In this document: piece after piece, positions 1 to 8,675 of the stretch
How positions within the stretch are numbered: the first letter of the stretch is position 1
Layout of the letters: every line of letters starts with the position of its first letter
Assembly (NCBI GenBank): GCA_018816485.1
Contig: JAHIVL010000005.1
Span: 1-12,526, forward strand
Direction of reading: 5' to 3'
DNA length: 12,526 bases
From: Patescibacteria group bacterium
Lineage (GTDB): Bacteria; Patescibacteriota; Microgenomatia; UBA1400; PJMF01
Made by a program: the position numbers and the translations under genes
The notes under the pieces: generated by a model
The model's input: the letters and a program-made list of their open reading frames with translations, nothing else
The model's database searches: none
What the model was told of the DNA's origin: nothing

Positions 1-1091
1 ATTAAAGCTTCTTCAAATTCGCGTGATTGCGCATTGGTTCTATATAGAATTGCGATATCTCCAAGTCCAAAATCTTTTTGATGAGTCTTGATGAACTTAG
101 TAACTTGTTTAGCTTCACTTTTTCCTGAATCTGCCTCGAAACAAGTTATTTTATTGCCTGAATGTTGCGTGGTCCAAAGTTTGAGTATTGGATGAGAGAT
201 GTTCTGAGAAATAACTTCTGTTGCAGCATCAAGAATATTTTGGGTAGAACGATAGTTTTGTTCCAACTTATACTCTTTTATTTTTGGAAAACTTTTTTTA
301 AGTTGGAGCATATTTTTATAGTCAGCTCCACGCCAGGCATAAATGCTTTGACAAAAATCACCTACAACAAAAATATTGTCTTGTGGTGCACTCAGAATTT
401 TTGTTAATTCATATTGAGCCTTGTTAGTATCTTGATACTCATCTATCAAGATATGGTCAAACATATTCTGATACTTTTCTCTAGTCACTTTGGAAGTTTT
501 TAATAGATTCAGAGTTTTAGAGAGCAAATCATCAAAATCAACAGCAGATGCTTTATTGAGTTTATGTTGATAAATTTTGTAGACTCGTGCAACGTGGTTT
601 TGAAAGACTCCACTAGCTATCTGTTGATAATCTTCGAAAGATAATAACTCATTTTTTGCACTAGAAATGGATGCTTGAACTGCTTTAATATTGAATTCTT
701 CTTTGTCAAAATTAAATTCTTTATAAATACTTTTTATTAATGATATTTGGTCTGCTGAATCGTATATAACAAAGTTTTTCTCCAATCCAATTTGATCTCC
801 ATCAATCCTGAGTATTTTTGCACAGAAACTATGAAAAGTACTACTCCATGGCAAGATATGCCCGGTAAGTTTTAGGATTCTTGCTTTAATTTCTTTAGCA
901 GCTTTGTTTGTAAAAGTAACAACTAGAATAGAGTAAGGAGAAATGTTTCTTTTTGAAATTAACCAGGAAACTCTCGATGTCAAAACAGTTGTTTTTCCAG
1001 ATCCCGCACCTGCCAAAACTACGGCTGGTCCATTTTCATGTATGGTTGCTGCAACTTGTTCATTATTAAGATTGGTTAGAATATCTGGCAT
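1..1091 (-). CDS. UvrD/PcrA/Rep-type superfamily 1A DNA helicase, N-terminal part (truncated by window edge)
   Basis: ATP-dependent 3'-5' DNA helicase of the UvrD/PcrA/Rep group, which acts in nucleotide excision repair, mismatch repair or replication-fork clearance in the cytoplasm. The gene starts at the ATG at 1091 and is still open at base 1, giving 363 visible residues. Family members are usually about 650-750 residues, so roughly half is missing. Visible motifs in order: Q motif LNNEQ (residues 8-12), Walker A AGAGSGKT (27-34), motif Ia TFTNKAA (59-65), motif Ib TFHSF (85-89), Walker B DEYQDT (217-222), motif III with VGD and QSIYAWRGA (243-256), motif IV LEQNYRS (276-282). Motifs V and VI and domain 2B lie outside the window, so UvrD, PcrA and Rep cannot be told apart. 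A consensus promoter lies directly upstream with no room for a ribosome binding site. The gene is divergent from the glycosyltransferase gene at 1147. Confidence 0.95.
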   Translation of the reverse strand, partial: MPDILTNLNNEQVAATIHENGPAVVLAGAGSGKTTVLTSRVSWLISKRNISPYSILVVTFTNKAAKEIKARILKLTGHILPWSSTFHSFCAKILRIDGDQIGLEKNFVIYDSADQISLIKSIYKEFNFDKEEFNIKAVQASISSAKNELLSFEDYQQIASGVFQNHVARVYKIYQHKLNKASAVDFDDLLSKTLNLLKTSKVTREKYQNMFDHILIDEYQDTNKAQYELTKILSAPQDNIFVVGDFCQSIYAWRGADYKNMLQLKKSFPKIKEYKLEQNYRSTQNILDAATEVISQNISHPILKLWTTQHSGNKITCFEADSGKSEAKQVTKFIKTHQKDFGLGDIAILYRTNAQSREFEEAL

Positions 1092-1096
1092 GAGAA

Positions 1097-1124
1097 ATTA
1101 TACTAACACTTTGAATGAAATCAA
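1097..1124 (-). promoter_or_regulatory. Sigma70-type promoter of the UvrD-like helicase gene, probably leaderless
   Basis: Minus strand: -35 TTGATT at 1119-1124, 16-nt spacer, perfect -10 TATAAT at 1097-1102. Only 5 nt separate the -10 box from the ATG at 1091, so the expected start of transcription falls on or within a base or two of the start codon. There is no Shine-Dalgarno sequence. The -35 region interleaves with that of the divergent promoter. Confidence 0.65.
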
Positions 1125-1138
1125 CCAAGAGCTATAAT
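1111..1138 (+). promoter_or_regulatory. Sigma70-type promoter of the GT-C/tpiA unit, probably leaderless
   Basis: Plus strand: -35 TTGAAT at 1111-1116, 16-nt spacer, perfect -10 TATAAT at 1133-1138. The ATG at 1147 is 8 nt past the -10 box, so the transcript should begin at or within a few bases of the start codon, with no space for a ribosome binding site. Confidence 0.65.
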
Positions 1139-1146
1139 CTAAGTGT

Positions 1147-2736
1147 ATGAAATCTGCTAATAAAGTTTTTTTTACTATCTTATTGATACTCACATTTATA
1201 TTTGTATTATTTAGAATTTCATTCTTAGAAACAGTACCTAATGGATTTTATGTTGATGAGTCATCAATTGCCTATAATGCCTATTCTATATTAAAAACTG
1301 GCGCCGACGAACACGGAGTTTCTTTTCCATTGTATTTTAAAGCTTTTGGTGATTATAAAAATCCAATTTATATTTATTCACAAGTTATTTTATTTGCAAT
1401 ACTTGGATCAACTCGTTTAGTTGCAAGGTTGACTTCTGCTTTGTGGGGTCTTGGAACCATTTTAGTTTTTTATTTATTTGTACGGTCACAAAACAAATCA
1501 AAAAAATTAATTTTTTCTTTATGTTTAATATTTTTAACTTCTCCATGGCATATACAGCTTTCAAGAACAGTTTTTGAAATTATTAGTTACCCATTTTTTC
1601 TTATGGTAGCCACATATTTAGTTTGGAGTGTTGAGTCAGCTAGTTTGCAATTTCAGCACAATAAAATTCTTTCTTTTCTTGAAAAAATAGTTGGAAAAAA
1701 CAAGCTGGTAAAAAGAAAATTGAGTCTTTTACTGTACTCACTCGCAATTGTTCTTGGATTATCTTTTTATACTTACACAGCCGCACGTATGCTTTCTCCA
1801 TTACTTTTTGTTGGGTTTTTGTTAATTTATAAAAAATATTTTACTTTAAAAGAAAAGATCGTTGGTATTACGCTTTTCAGTTTATGTTTGTTGCCAGTTG
1901 TTATTTGGGAATTACAGAATCCGGGAAGTATGATGTCTAGATATAGTGTTGTTGGACTCTCTAGGTATTCAGCTGATGCATATGATTTTATTAAATCTTT
2001 TATTAGTGGTTATTTTAGTCATTTTCATTTAAATTTTTTATTTATTAGTGGTGACGGGAATTTAAGACATTCGTCTGGTTGGCACTCTAATTTTTTATGG
2101 AGCACAATTCCTATGTTGGGAGTAGGCATTCATCAAATTTTTTTTAAAAAAACTAATTTTTTTAAATGGATTTTTTTGGGAGTTATTCTGTCACCAATTC
2201 TCTCAGCGCTTACAATTGAAACTCCTCATACTCTTAGAAGCATAGGATTAATGTTTTTTTTAATAATTGTGGCATCAATAGGGTTAGAGAAAATTTTTCA
2301 TTATTCTCAAAAAAATAGGTTAAAGCTATTCAATATTTTGGTTACTCTTCTTGTAGTTGAAAGTTTGTTTTTTTTACATGATTATCTTGGTAATTATAAG
2401 TTAAAATCTGGTGCTTGGCATGAGGCCGATGCTTACGAATCAATTGGGAAAATTTTTCAATATGAGGGGCCATTCTTTTTTTCAAACGACCTTTATGAAG
2501 GAACTTATGCAACAGTTTCTTTTATTCAAAAGGATATTATCGACAAACAGTCGCTAAAAATGAATTTTATTAATTTTAAAAATTTTGGACAACAAGGTAC
2601 TTATCTTTTGGAAAAGAACGATTGTTATCTAGTTTCAAAGCAACTTATGTTATTTCAAAAATTAAATAATTTAAAAATGGTTTGGAAAAATGGTAGTTCA
2701 TGTATTTTGACAAATACAATTAAATTAATGTTATAG
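1147..2736 (+). CDS. Multi-pass membrane protein, predicted GT-C fold glycosyltransferase (ArnT/PMT-like)
   Basis: 529-residue polytopic membrane protein with about ten hydrophobic segments: the first at residues 8-27, then a dense series between about 76 and 270, and more near 350-420. The first extracytoplasmic loop carries an acidic pair (D37-E38 in FYVDESS), a second acidic cluster DEH at 54-56 and FGDYKNP at 67-73. Acidic residues in this first loop are the usual catalytic and metal-binding signature of GT-C enzymes, which move a sugar from a polyprenyl-phosphate donor to lipid, glycan or protein on the outer face of the membrane. The C-terminal 120 residues after the last membrane segment look soluble and are probably extracytoplasmic. 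The family is assigned by pattern only; acceptor and donor are unknown. The gene precedes tpiA by 25 nt and probably shares its transcript. The ATG fits the promoter just upstream. Confidence 0.7.
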   Translation: MKSANKVFFTILLILTFIFVLFRISFLETVPNGFYVDESSIAYNAYSILKTGADEHGVSFPLYFKAFGDYKNPIYIYSQVILFAILGSTRLVARLTSALWGLGTILVFYLFVRSQNKSKKLIFSLCLIFLTSPWHIQLSRTVFEIISYPFFLMVATYLVWSVESASLQFQHNKILSFLEKIVGKNKLVKRKLSLLLYSLAIVLGLSFYTYTAARMLSPLLFVGFLLIYKKYFTLKEKIVGITLFSLCLLPVVIWELQNPGSMMSRYSVVGLSRYSADAYDFIKSFISGYFSHFHLNFLFISGDGNLRHSSGWHSNFLWSTIPMLGVGIHQIFFKKTNFFKWIFLGVILSPILSALTIETPHTLRSIGLMFFLIIVASIGLEKIFHYSQKNRLKLFNILVTLLVVESLFFLHDYLGNYKLKSGAWHEADAYESIGKIFQYEGPFFFSNDLYEGTYATVSFIQKDIIDKQSLKMNFINFKNFGQQGTYLLEKNDCYLVSKQLMLFQKLNNLKMVWKNGSSCILTNTIKLML

Positions 2737-2761
2737 TAAGTTATATATAAAAGGGATCTAT

Positions 2762-3448
2762 ATGAGCAAACTAATACTCGCAAATTTTAAGTCAAATAAA
2801 TCGATTATAGATACAAATTTGTGGTTTGAAAAGTTTTTGAAGAATATAGATGATTCTGTTTTAAGTAAGCTCGATGTTTCAGTTGCACCATCATTTGTAG
2901 CATTAGTTTCGGCTGAAAAGGTTCTTGAGAAAATTGGGAAGAATGTATCTTTATCGATTCAAAACATCAGCTCTTTTCCTGCTGGAAGTTATACTGGGGC
3001 AATTTCAGGTCAAAATTTAAGTGGTTTAAAAATTAAATATGCAGTTGTTGGTCATTCTGAAAGAAGAAAATATTTTGGTGAAAAATCTAGTGACGTGGCA
3101 TTAAAAGTTACACAAAGTTTACAAAATGGTATAATGCCAATTCTATGCGTAGACACTGAATACTTGGAAGAACAGTTTGGACTAATTGATAAAAAAGAAT
3201 TAGAAAAATGTATTGTGGCATACGAACCAATTTCAGCTATTGGAACTGGTAAAAATGCAGATGTTGGCAAAGTTAAAGGAGTTGTAGAAAAAGTTAAAAG
3301 GCTTGCGGGCAATGTTCCTATCATTTATGGAGGTAGCGTTGACGAGTTTAATATTAATGAATATTTAATGGTTACCGATGGTGCTTTGGTTGGAACTGCT
3401 TCTTTGGATGCAGATCAATTCCAGAGATTGCTTGAGGCGGTTAGTTAA
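2762..3448 (+). CDS. tpiA: Triosephosphate isomerase
   Basis: Interconverts dihydroxyacetone phosphate and glyceraldehyde 3-phosphate in cytoplasmic glycolysis. Visible family signature: N-terminal Asn8/Lys10 in ANFKSN (substrate-binding lysine), electrophile His98 in VVGHSERRKYFGE, catalytic base Glu155 in AYEPISAIGTG, whose tail is the phosphate-gripping loop 6, then phosphate-binding YGGSV (189-193) and LVGTASL (209-215). All catalytic residues are present. The protein is 228 residues, shorter than typical bacterial enzymes (about 250) and closer to the compact archaeal length; the loss appears to be in the middle, between His98 and Glu155. A purine-rich AAAAGGGA lies about 6 nt before the ATG as ribosome binding site. 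It is the second gene after the GT-C gene, and no other glycolytic gene is adjacent. Its 3' end overlaps the convergent gene at 3441 by 8 nt. Confidence 0.95.
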   Translation: MSKLILANFKSNKSIIDTNLWFEKFLKNIDDSVLSKLDVSVAPSFVALVSAEKVLEKIGKNVSLSIQNISSFPAGSYTGAISGQNLSGLKIKYAVVGHSERRKYFGEKSSDVALKVTQSLQNGIMPILCVDTEYLEEQFGLIDKKELEKCIVAYEPISAIGTGKNADVGKVKGVVEKVKRLAGNVPIIYGGSVDEFNINEYLMVTDGALVGTASLDADQFQRLLEAVS

Positions 3449-5162
3449 TTTTGTAAATATTGGTATCTTTTTTCTGAAAAATTACAGGAAAATTTTCATT
3501 GAAATATTTTTGGTTAACGATAAATTCATTTTTTTCTCTTTCGCCAATCACGATGTAGTTGATATCATATTTTTTTATTAATTTCAAAGATCGCTCTGGA
3601 AATTGATAGATTTCAATTATATCTTTACTTCGTTCCTCAATCCCAAAACCAAAATTTGTTATCCAGCCTTTGTATCCTAGCACAATTGATCTTGATCCCC
3701 ACATTTGCAATGGATAATTATGATCCGAGGCAGTAAGAAAGATATCATCTGTGTTTGTATTTCTCATAACCAGTTGAGCAAACTCAATTTCTTCAAGATT
3801 TGACAACAAATAAGTGTTTCTATCAAATTTTTGCAATCTAATCAGTTCTAAAATTCCTGTTGTAGAAAGAAAGATCATTAATACAATTGCTACAATTTTG
3901 CGAGATTTTTTATTCCAAAGTTCAACAATTATGTGTGATGCGAGTAGTGAAAATCCAAAATATACCCATGAAAATAACTTTGAATTGTCCCATGAGGTTG
4001 GTTGAAAGGTTACAATATTCGAAATTATAAATAGTGCAAAAAACCCGTAAAAATATTGGGTTGAGCTTATATTTTTTTTAGATTTCTTATTTTTAAGAAT
4101 TAAATTTCTAATAGAATAGATGGCCAATGGAACCATAATTCCCCAAATATTCCACCACATTGTTATCCAGGACATTAGATTTTTTTCAGAAGTCCATCCG
4201 AAAGAAATTTTCATAAAATCAATTTTCTGAATTCCTCCATGAATAAAACTAAAATAAAGAATGGTAGATAGAATAGCGGCTGGGGTTACAAAGTATAAAA
4301 TATTTTTTATAAATTTTTTAAAAGCGAACATTTCGAACTTGTTTCGACGAGAGATTTTAATAAATTTATAAACAATACTTATGCAAATAAAACCGCTTAT
4401 TATCACAATGGCAATAAAGCTATGCGTATGAGCAATTGGTAATATTCCAGCCAAGAGACCAGAAATTATCATCAATTTTCTGGAACTCAAAGAATTTTTT
4501 TGTTGAATCGCAATCATTAAGAGTAGTAAAGACCAAATTCCAATTGTCATCCCAAATAAAAATGCTCTTTGAGGAACTAATATTGCTATTGGTATATTTC
4601 CAGCTAGCCACTGATATTTAACAATTCTGGTGTAATCAATTGGAGGAAAAGTTAAATTGCTTATATTTGGGTTTAAATAAAAATCTTTAACAAAATTTAT
4701 AAATCCTGGTCCAGCTGAGGTTAGAAAAATAAATATTGCTAAAATAGATTTTTTGCTTGATTTTAATATTTGAAAGTTTAGGAAATACATGCCAATCAGT
4801 AACAATAGAATAAATAAGATCGAAGGCCAAATCATTGCTTGAGTTATGCTAAAGCCTAGTTTTATTAGCAAGCCTGAAATTGCATTTGTGAGAAAAGGAT
4901 ATGTTAATCTGCCACCAGAGAAATAAGGATGATAGAGAAACCACTCACTAATTGGTTTATTGGCAAATGTATTTGTGAATGTGATGTGGAGCGCCCAGTC
5001 ACTCCAAACATTTGGGTGAGAAGCGTATAAATCTCCATTTTTAAAAAAAATAATTTTTGAAAAAATTCGAGTAAAGTAAAGTCCAGCAGTTAGGAAAATT
5101 AGCAAAAGATATTTTTTGTGTTGGCAAAGTTGCTTTTTGATTTTTTTTAAAGATTTGCTCAT
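3441..5162 (-). CDS. Multi-pass membrane protein, predicted GT-C-like glycosyltransferase
   Basis: 573 residues from the chosen ATG, with about ten to twelve hydrophobic segments beginning with one at about residues 18-38. The first outer loop contains SDWALHI (Asp55, His59) followed by YHPYFSGGRLTYPF, which fits the acidic first loop of GT-C membrane glycosyltransferases and related YfhO-like proteins. A soluble C-terminal domain of about 110 residues holds RSIVLGYKGW and INYIVIGEREKNEF, a tail style common in such proteins. Substrate unknown. The frame is open to a GTG at 5201, but that would overlap the upstream lipoprotein gene by 29 nt. The ATGs at 5168 and 5162 lie just after its stop at 5173 and lead straight into the lysine-rich stretch and first membrane helix. 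No strong ribosome binding site separates them, so translational coupling is likely. Last gene of a minus-strand series lon, lipoprotein, GT-C. Its stop codon overlaps tpiA. Confidence 0.65.
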   Translation of the reverse strand: MSKSLKKIKKQLCQHKKYLLLIFLTAGLYFTRIFSKIIFFKNGDLYASHPNVWSDWALHITFTNTFANKPISEWFLYHPYFSGGRLTYPFLTNAISGLLIKLGFSITQAMIWPSILFILLLLIGMYFLNFQILKSSKKSILAIFIFLTSAGPGFINFVKDFYLNPNISNLTFPPIDYTRIVKYQWLAGNIPIAILVPQRAFLFGMTIGIWSLLLLMIAIQQKNSLSSRKLMIISGLLAGILPIAHTHSFIAIVIISGFICISIVYKFIKISRRNKFEMFAFKKFIKNILYFVTPAAILSTILYFSFIHGGIQKIDFMKISFGWTSEKNLMSWITMWWNIWGIMVPLAIYSIRNLILKNKKSKKNISSTQYFYGFFALFIISNIVTFQPTSWDNSKLFSWVYFGFSLLASHIIVELWNKKSRKIVAIVLMIFLSTTGILELIRLQKFDRNTYLLSNLEEIEFAQLVMRNTNTDDIFLTASDHNYPLQMWGSRSIVLGYKGWITNFGFGIEERSKDIIEIYQFPERSLKLIKKYDINYIVIGEREKNEFIVNQKYFNENFPVIFQKKDTNIYKIN

Positions 5163-5172
5163 GAGCATCTTG

Positions 5173-6111
5173 CTATTGCACAATTTGCGCATAATTGCCA
5201 CTTACCCAACCAGATTTTCCATTAAAGCTTATATTAAACCAATTGTCTTCTGTTTTTTCGAGATAAGCATATTTTTTACCAACAGTGGCGAAACCCAATT
5301 CTGTTCCCGCTGATCCTGCTTTATCTCTGACTCTGAGAACCTCTTTACCATCTTGGAAAAAATTAGTTGGCTTTATTAGAATTTGTTTTTTTGTAGTCTT
5401 ACTTTCCTCAGTCGCATTAGTTTGAGTGTCTAATTGACCAGATTTAGATGCTGCCCCACTTTCGCTGGCCTGAACCAAGCTGTTTAATTCGTCGCTATTC
5501 ACGTCATTAATTTTATCGCTGTTAATTGTAGTTTTTTGCGTTTCTCCAATGCCAACTTTTGCAAGTTTAACATTCACAAGCATTCGATATCCAGCGACGG
5601 CATTTATTGTGTGTTTTTGCGATTCGTAAGAAGGCAGTGAAACTTCAAATTCATTATGACCTGGAGTTATGTCTAGGATTATAACTGGAGAAAACTCCTT
5701 TTCCTTACCTTGAAGCGATACGATGGCTCCGTCTGGAATCGTTATAAATGAAACTTCAGATTTACTTTTTGACTTAATAGGCTCCATTTCATAGATAACA
5801 CCGCCACTTAATTCTGGTCTTTCTGCAAGTTTCCAAGTAACCACTGTTAATAATCCTGGGCGAAGTGTAATTTTTGTTTCGTGTGTAACTAAATTTGGAT
5901 CATCTGGTTGAATTTTCAAAGTATATTCACCAGGTTTAATTTCTCGATTGATAAAGGGAGCTTTTTCAATATATTGCTCATCCAAGAAAACAGCACTAGC
6001 CACCCCATCAGTTATTACTTGCAGACCAGATTTTGAATTTTTGCTAAGTGGATTACAGCCAGAAAAAATTATTGCAACAAAACACATGATTATTAATTTC
6101 AACCATTTCAT
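5173..6111 (-). CDS. Lipoprotein with two PEGA-like domains and a C-terminal bacterial SH3 domain
   Basis: 312 residues. An N-terminal signal peptide ends in a lipobox-like IFSGC with Cys19 as the predicted lipidated residue, so the protein should be anchored on the outer face of the membrane. Residues 28-98 and 117-185 form two beta-rich repeats of PEGA type: each has a short strand with a value such as DGVASAVFLD or IPDGAIVSLQ, then KPGEYTLKI or TPGHNEFEV, which is the proline-glycine-acidic signature. Residues 186-245 are a Ser/Thr/Asn/Gln-rich linker. Residues 255-310 match a bacterial SH3b fold (LRVRDKAGSAGTELG, GKKYAYLE, WFNIS, GKSGWVSGNY), a module that usually binds cell-wall peptide or glycan. 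The role is probably a surface scaffold tethering membrane to wall, inferred from domains only. It starts 23 nt after the lon stop with no clear ribosome binding site, and is followed within 11 nt by the GT-C gene. Confidence 0.8.
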   Translation of the reverse strand: MKWLKLIIMCFVAIIFSGCNPLSKNSKSGLQVITDGVASAVFLDEQYIEKAPFINREIKPGEYTLKIQPDDPNLVTHETKITLRPGLLTVVTWKLAERPELSGGVIYEMEPIKSKSKSEVSFITIPDGAIVSLQGKEKEFSPVIILDITPGHNEFEVSLPSYESQKHTINAVAGYRMLVNVKLAKVGIGETQKTTINSDKINDVNSDELNSLVQASESGAASKSGQLDTQTNATEESKTTKKQILIKPTNFFQDGKEVLRVRDKAGSAGTELGFATVGKKYAYLEKTEDNWFNISFNGKSGWVSGNYAQIVQ

Positions 6112-6134
6112 ACTTGTAGTTTATCACGAGTTTC

Positions 6135-8528
6135 TTAGCCTAGCGGTTTTAGTTTTTTTGATAGCGCGTAGGATAAATTTTCACTCACGTGGGATACAGG
6201 AATAAATTTAATATCTTTTTTAACACTGTCTGGGATTTTTATGATATCTCGCTCATTTTCTTTTGGAATAAGAACTATTTTAATTCCAGCCATATGAGCT
6301 GCGATACTTTTTTCTTTTAATCCACCGATTCTTAACACCCTACCTCTTAATGTAACTTCTCCGGTCATAGCAATATCTTTTCTTACTGGAATTTTTGTAA
6401 ATGCTGAAACAATTGCGGTAGTTATAGTAACTCCAGCTGAAGGTCCATCTTTGGGCACAGCTCCTTCTGGAACATGAATGTGCACATCTGTGTTTTGGAT
6501 CTGTTTTTCAGTGATCCCAAGCTCTTTATGATTAGCTTTTACATAGGTCAGAGCAGCTTGAGCAGATTCTTTCATGACGTCACCAAGTTTTCCAGTAAGT
6601 TGAATTTTTCCTTTTCCTGGCGTTAATGATACTTCTATAAATAATAGTTCTCCTCCTACTGATGTCCAAGCTAATCCAGTTGATTGACCGATAATATCTT
6701 TTCGTTCTGCAATATTGACATCGTATTCTTCAGGACCTAAATATTTTCTTAATAGTTTTTTATTGATGGTAATCTTTATTTTTTTATCACTAGATACAAT
6801 ATTCTTTGCTGCTTTTCTCATGAGCTTTCCAAGTGTTCTCTCTAGTGATCTGACGCCTGCTTCTCTAGTGTATCTGTTAATTATGGTTTTGATGCTTTCA
6901 TCAGGAATTGAAATTTCACTATTTTTTAATCCATTTGCTTTTAAAACTTTATCAAATAAGTAATCCTTGCCTATATTAAACTTTTCTTCTTGTGTATATC
7001 CGGAATATCTAATAATTTCTAGACGATCTCTTAGGGCTGGTGGAATTGTATCCAGTGTATTTGCAGTTGTGATAAAAATTACTTGAGATAGATCAAAAGG
7101 CATATCAAGATAATGATCCTCAAATTTAGAATTTTGTTCAGGGTCTAAGGCTTCCAATAATGCTGCAGAAGGGTCGCCTTTGTAATCATTGCCAATTTTA
7201 TCAATCTCATCAAGCATAAATACTGGGTTCATACTTTCAGCTTGTTTGATTCCATTGATAATTTTGCCTGGCATAGCACCGACATAAGTTCGTCTGTGTC
7301 CTCTTATTTCTGATTCATCATTAATACCACCTAGAGAAATTTTAATAAATTTACGATCTAGGGCTTCCGCAATAGATTTGCCAATGCTTGTTTTTCCAAC
7401 ACCCGGTGGACCCACAAAACATAGTATTGTAGGAAGAGTTTGATCTTTTTTATTTTTATTTCTAGATTTAAGTTTTAAGACTGCTACATACTCTAAAATT
7501 CTATCTTTAACTTCATCAAGACCATAATGGCTTTTTTCAAGAATATTTTCCGCTTTATCAATACATAAATCTGAGTTTGTTACTTTGTTCCAAGGAAGTT
7601 CAAATACAGTATCTAACCAACTTCTGACGTAACCAGATTCTAGATTGTTTGGAGACATCATTCTCAATCGTTTGATCTCTTTTTTAATCTTTTTCTTGAG
7701 ATCATTAACAAACTTAATGCTAATTAACTTTTTTTCATAATCGTCAGCTGCTTCATCATCATCATCAATGTCTCCAAGCTCTTTTTGAATAGTTTTCAAT
7801 CTTTCTCTAAGAATACTTTCTCTCATGTGTTTATCGAATTTTTCCTGAGTTTTATGGACAACATCCTTTTCAATCTCTAGAACTTTTATTTCATGAGCTA
7901 GATGATCAATTACGAGTTGCATTCTTTTTTTAATGTTTAGAGTTTCGAGGATTTCTTGTTTATCTTCAGTTTTAATTGATAGAGTACTAGTAATTTGATC
8001 AACTAATTCCCCATCAGTTACGCCTCCCATTAGTTTCATGAAATTTAAAAATTCAACTGGTTTTCCCATGTGAACAGCTTTTCTAAATTCTTTTTGCAGG
8101 TGTGAAACCATTGCTGAAGTTTCGTTATTAACGGGAGCTATTTCTGTCAGTTTTTCTACTTCAACAACCAATTTTGGAGAAGTTTGGATGAATCTGATAA
8201 TTTTTACTCTACTAACACCTTTAACTAAAGCATTAACATTTCTATCTGTTTTTAATTTTTGTTCGATGACTGCAAGCGTGCCAACTTCATACAGATCTGT
8301 TTTAGTAGGTAAATCAATTTCTGGATTTCTTTGAGTAATCAAAACAACAGTTTTTTTAATGGATTTGATGTTTTTAATTGCATTTAAAGATAACTCTCTA
8401 CCAAATGTTAAAACAGATTCTGTACTTGGGAAAAGTACTCCTTCTCTAATAGGAATTGCATCCAAAATTAATCTTTTTGGTTGAATTTTTATGATTTTTG
8501 GTTTGCTGTTGTTAATTTCTTCGGTCAT
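6135..8528 (-). CDS. lon: ATP-dependent protease Lon
   Basis: 797 residues, full length for LonA. It unfolds and degrades damaged or regulatory proteins in the cytoplasm as a ring-shaped hexamer. Order: N-terminal substrate-binding LON domain (about 20-215), a charged coiled-coil stretch (about 215-300, including an acidic run DIDDDDEAADD at 253-263), the AAA+ module with Walker A GPPGVGKT (373-380), Walker B FMLDEID (437-443) and sensor Asn490, then the C-terminal protease domain. The catalytic dyad is visible as Ser697 in PKDGPSAGV and Lys740 in GGLKEKSIAAH, 43 residues apart as in E. coli Lon. All catalytic residues are intact. The ATG at 8528 has only a weak purine stretch upstream. The gene lies 59 nt after tRNA-Ile on the same strand and heads a close series with the lipoprotein and GT-C genes. 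No HrcA/CIRCE operator was seen upstream. Confidence 0.97.
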   Translation of the reverse strand: MTEEINNSKPKIIKIQPKRLILDAIPIREGVLFPSTESVLTFGRELSLNAIKNIKSIKKTVVLITQRNPEIDLPTKTDLYEVGTLAVIEQKLKTDRNVNALVKGVSRVKIIRFIQTSPKLVVEVEKLTEIAPVNNETSAMVSHLQKEFRKAVHMGKPVEFLNFMKLMGGVTDGELVDQITSTLSIKTEDKQEILETLNIKKRMQLVIDHLAHEIKVLEIEKDVVHKTQEKFDKHMRESILRERLKTIQKELGDIDDDDEAADDYEKKLISIKFVNDLKKKIKKEIKRLRMMSPNNLESGYVRSWLDTVFELPWNKVTNSDLCIDKAENILEKSHYGLDEVKDRILEYVAVLKLKSRNKNKKDQTLPTILCFVGPPGVGKTSIGKSIAEALDRKFIKISLGGINDESEIRGHRRTYVGAMPGKIINGIKQAESMNPVFMLDEIDKIGNDYKGDPSAALLEALDPEQNSKFEDHYLDMPFDLSQVIFITTANTLDTIPPALRDRLEIIRYSGYTQEEKFNIGKDYLFDKVLKANGLKNSEISIPDESIKTIINRYTREAGVRSLERTLGKLMRKAAKNIVSSDKKIKITINKKLLRKYLGPEEYDVNIAERKDIIGQSTGLAWTSVGGELLFIEVSLTPGKGKIQLTGKLGDVMKESAQAALTYVKANHKELGITEKQIQNTDVHIHVPEGAVPKDGPSAGVTITTAIVSAFTKIPVRKDIAMTGEVTLRGRVLRIGGLKEKSIAAHMAGIKIVLIPKENERDIIKIPDSVKKDIKFIPVSHVSENLSYALSKKLKPLG

Positions 8529-8587
8529 ATTCTTAATTTTTTTTGCGGAATTACCTTTTTTTGATGCAATTTTGGTGATTTTTTTTG

Positions 8588-8661
8588 TGGGTGTACATCG
8601 ATTCGAACGATGGACCTCAGTCTTATCAGGACTGCGCTCTAACCAACTGAGCTATACACCC
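8588..8661 (-). tRNA. tRNA-Ile, anticodon GAT
   Basis: 74-nt cloverleaf on the minus strand. Acceptor stem GGGTGTA pairs with TACACCC plus discriminator A, D stem GCTC/GAGC, anticodon stem CAGTC/GACTG with loop CTGATAA, 5-nt variable loop, T stem CATCG/CGATG with loop TTCGAAT. All stems pair fully. Anticodon GAT reads AUC and AUU isoleucine codons. The 3' CCA is not encoded (ACA follows), so it must be added by nucleotidyltransferase. In many bacteria this tRNA sits in the 16S-23S spacer; here it lies downstream of 16S but past a protein gene. Confidence 0.97.
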
Positions 8662-8675
8662 TCTAGCAAAGCAAT

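Noticed and set aside
162..1137. Plus-strand open frames at 162-407 and 943-1137
   Set aside because: Both lie antisense to clearly conserved helicase motifs and have no recognisable protein features.
5163..5201. GTG start at 5201 for the second GT-C gene
   Set aside because: It would overlap the upstream lipoprotein gene by 29 nt and adds 13 residues before the natural lysine-rich start; the ATGs at 5168 or 5162 fit better.
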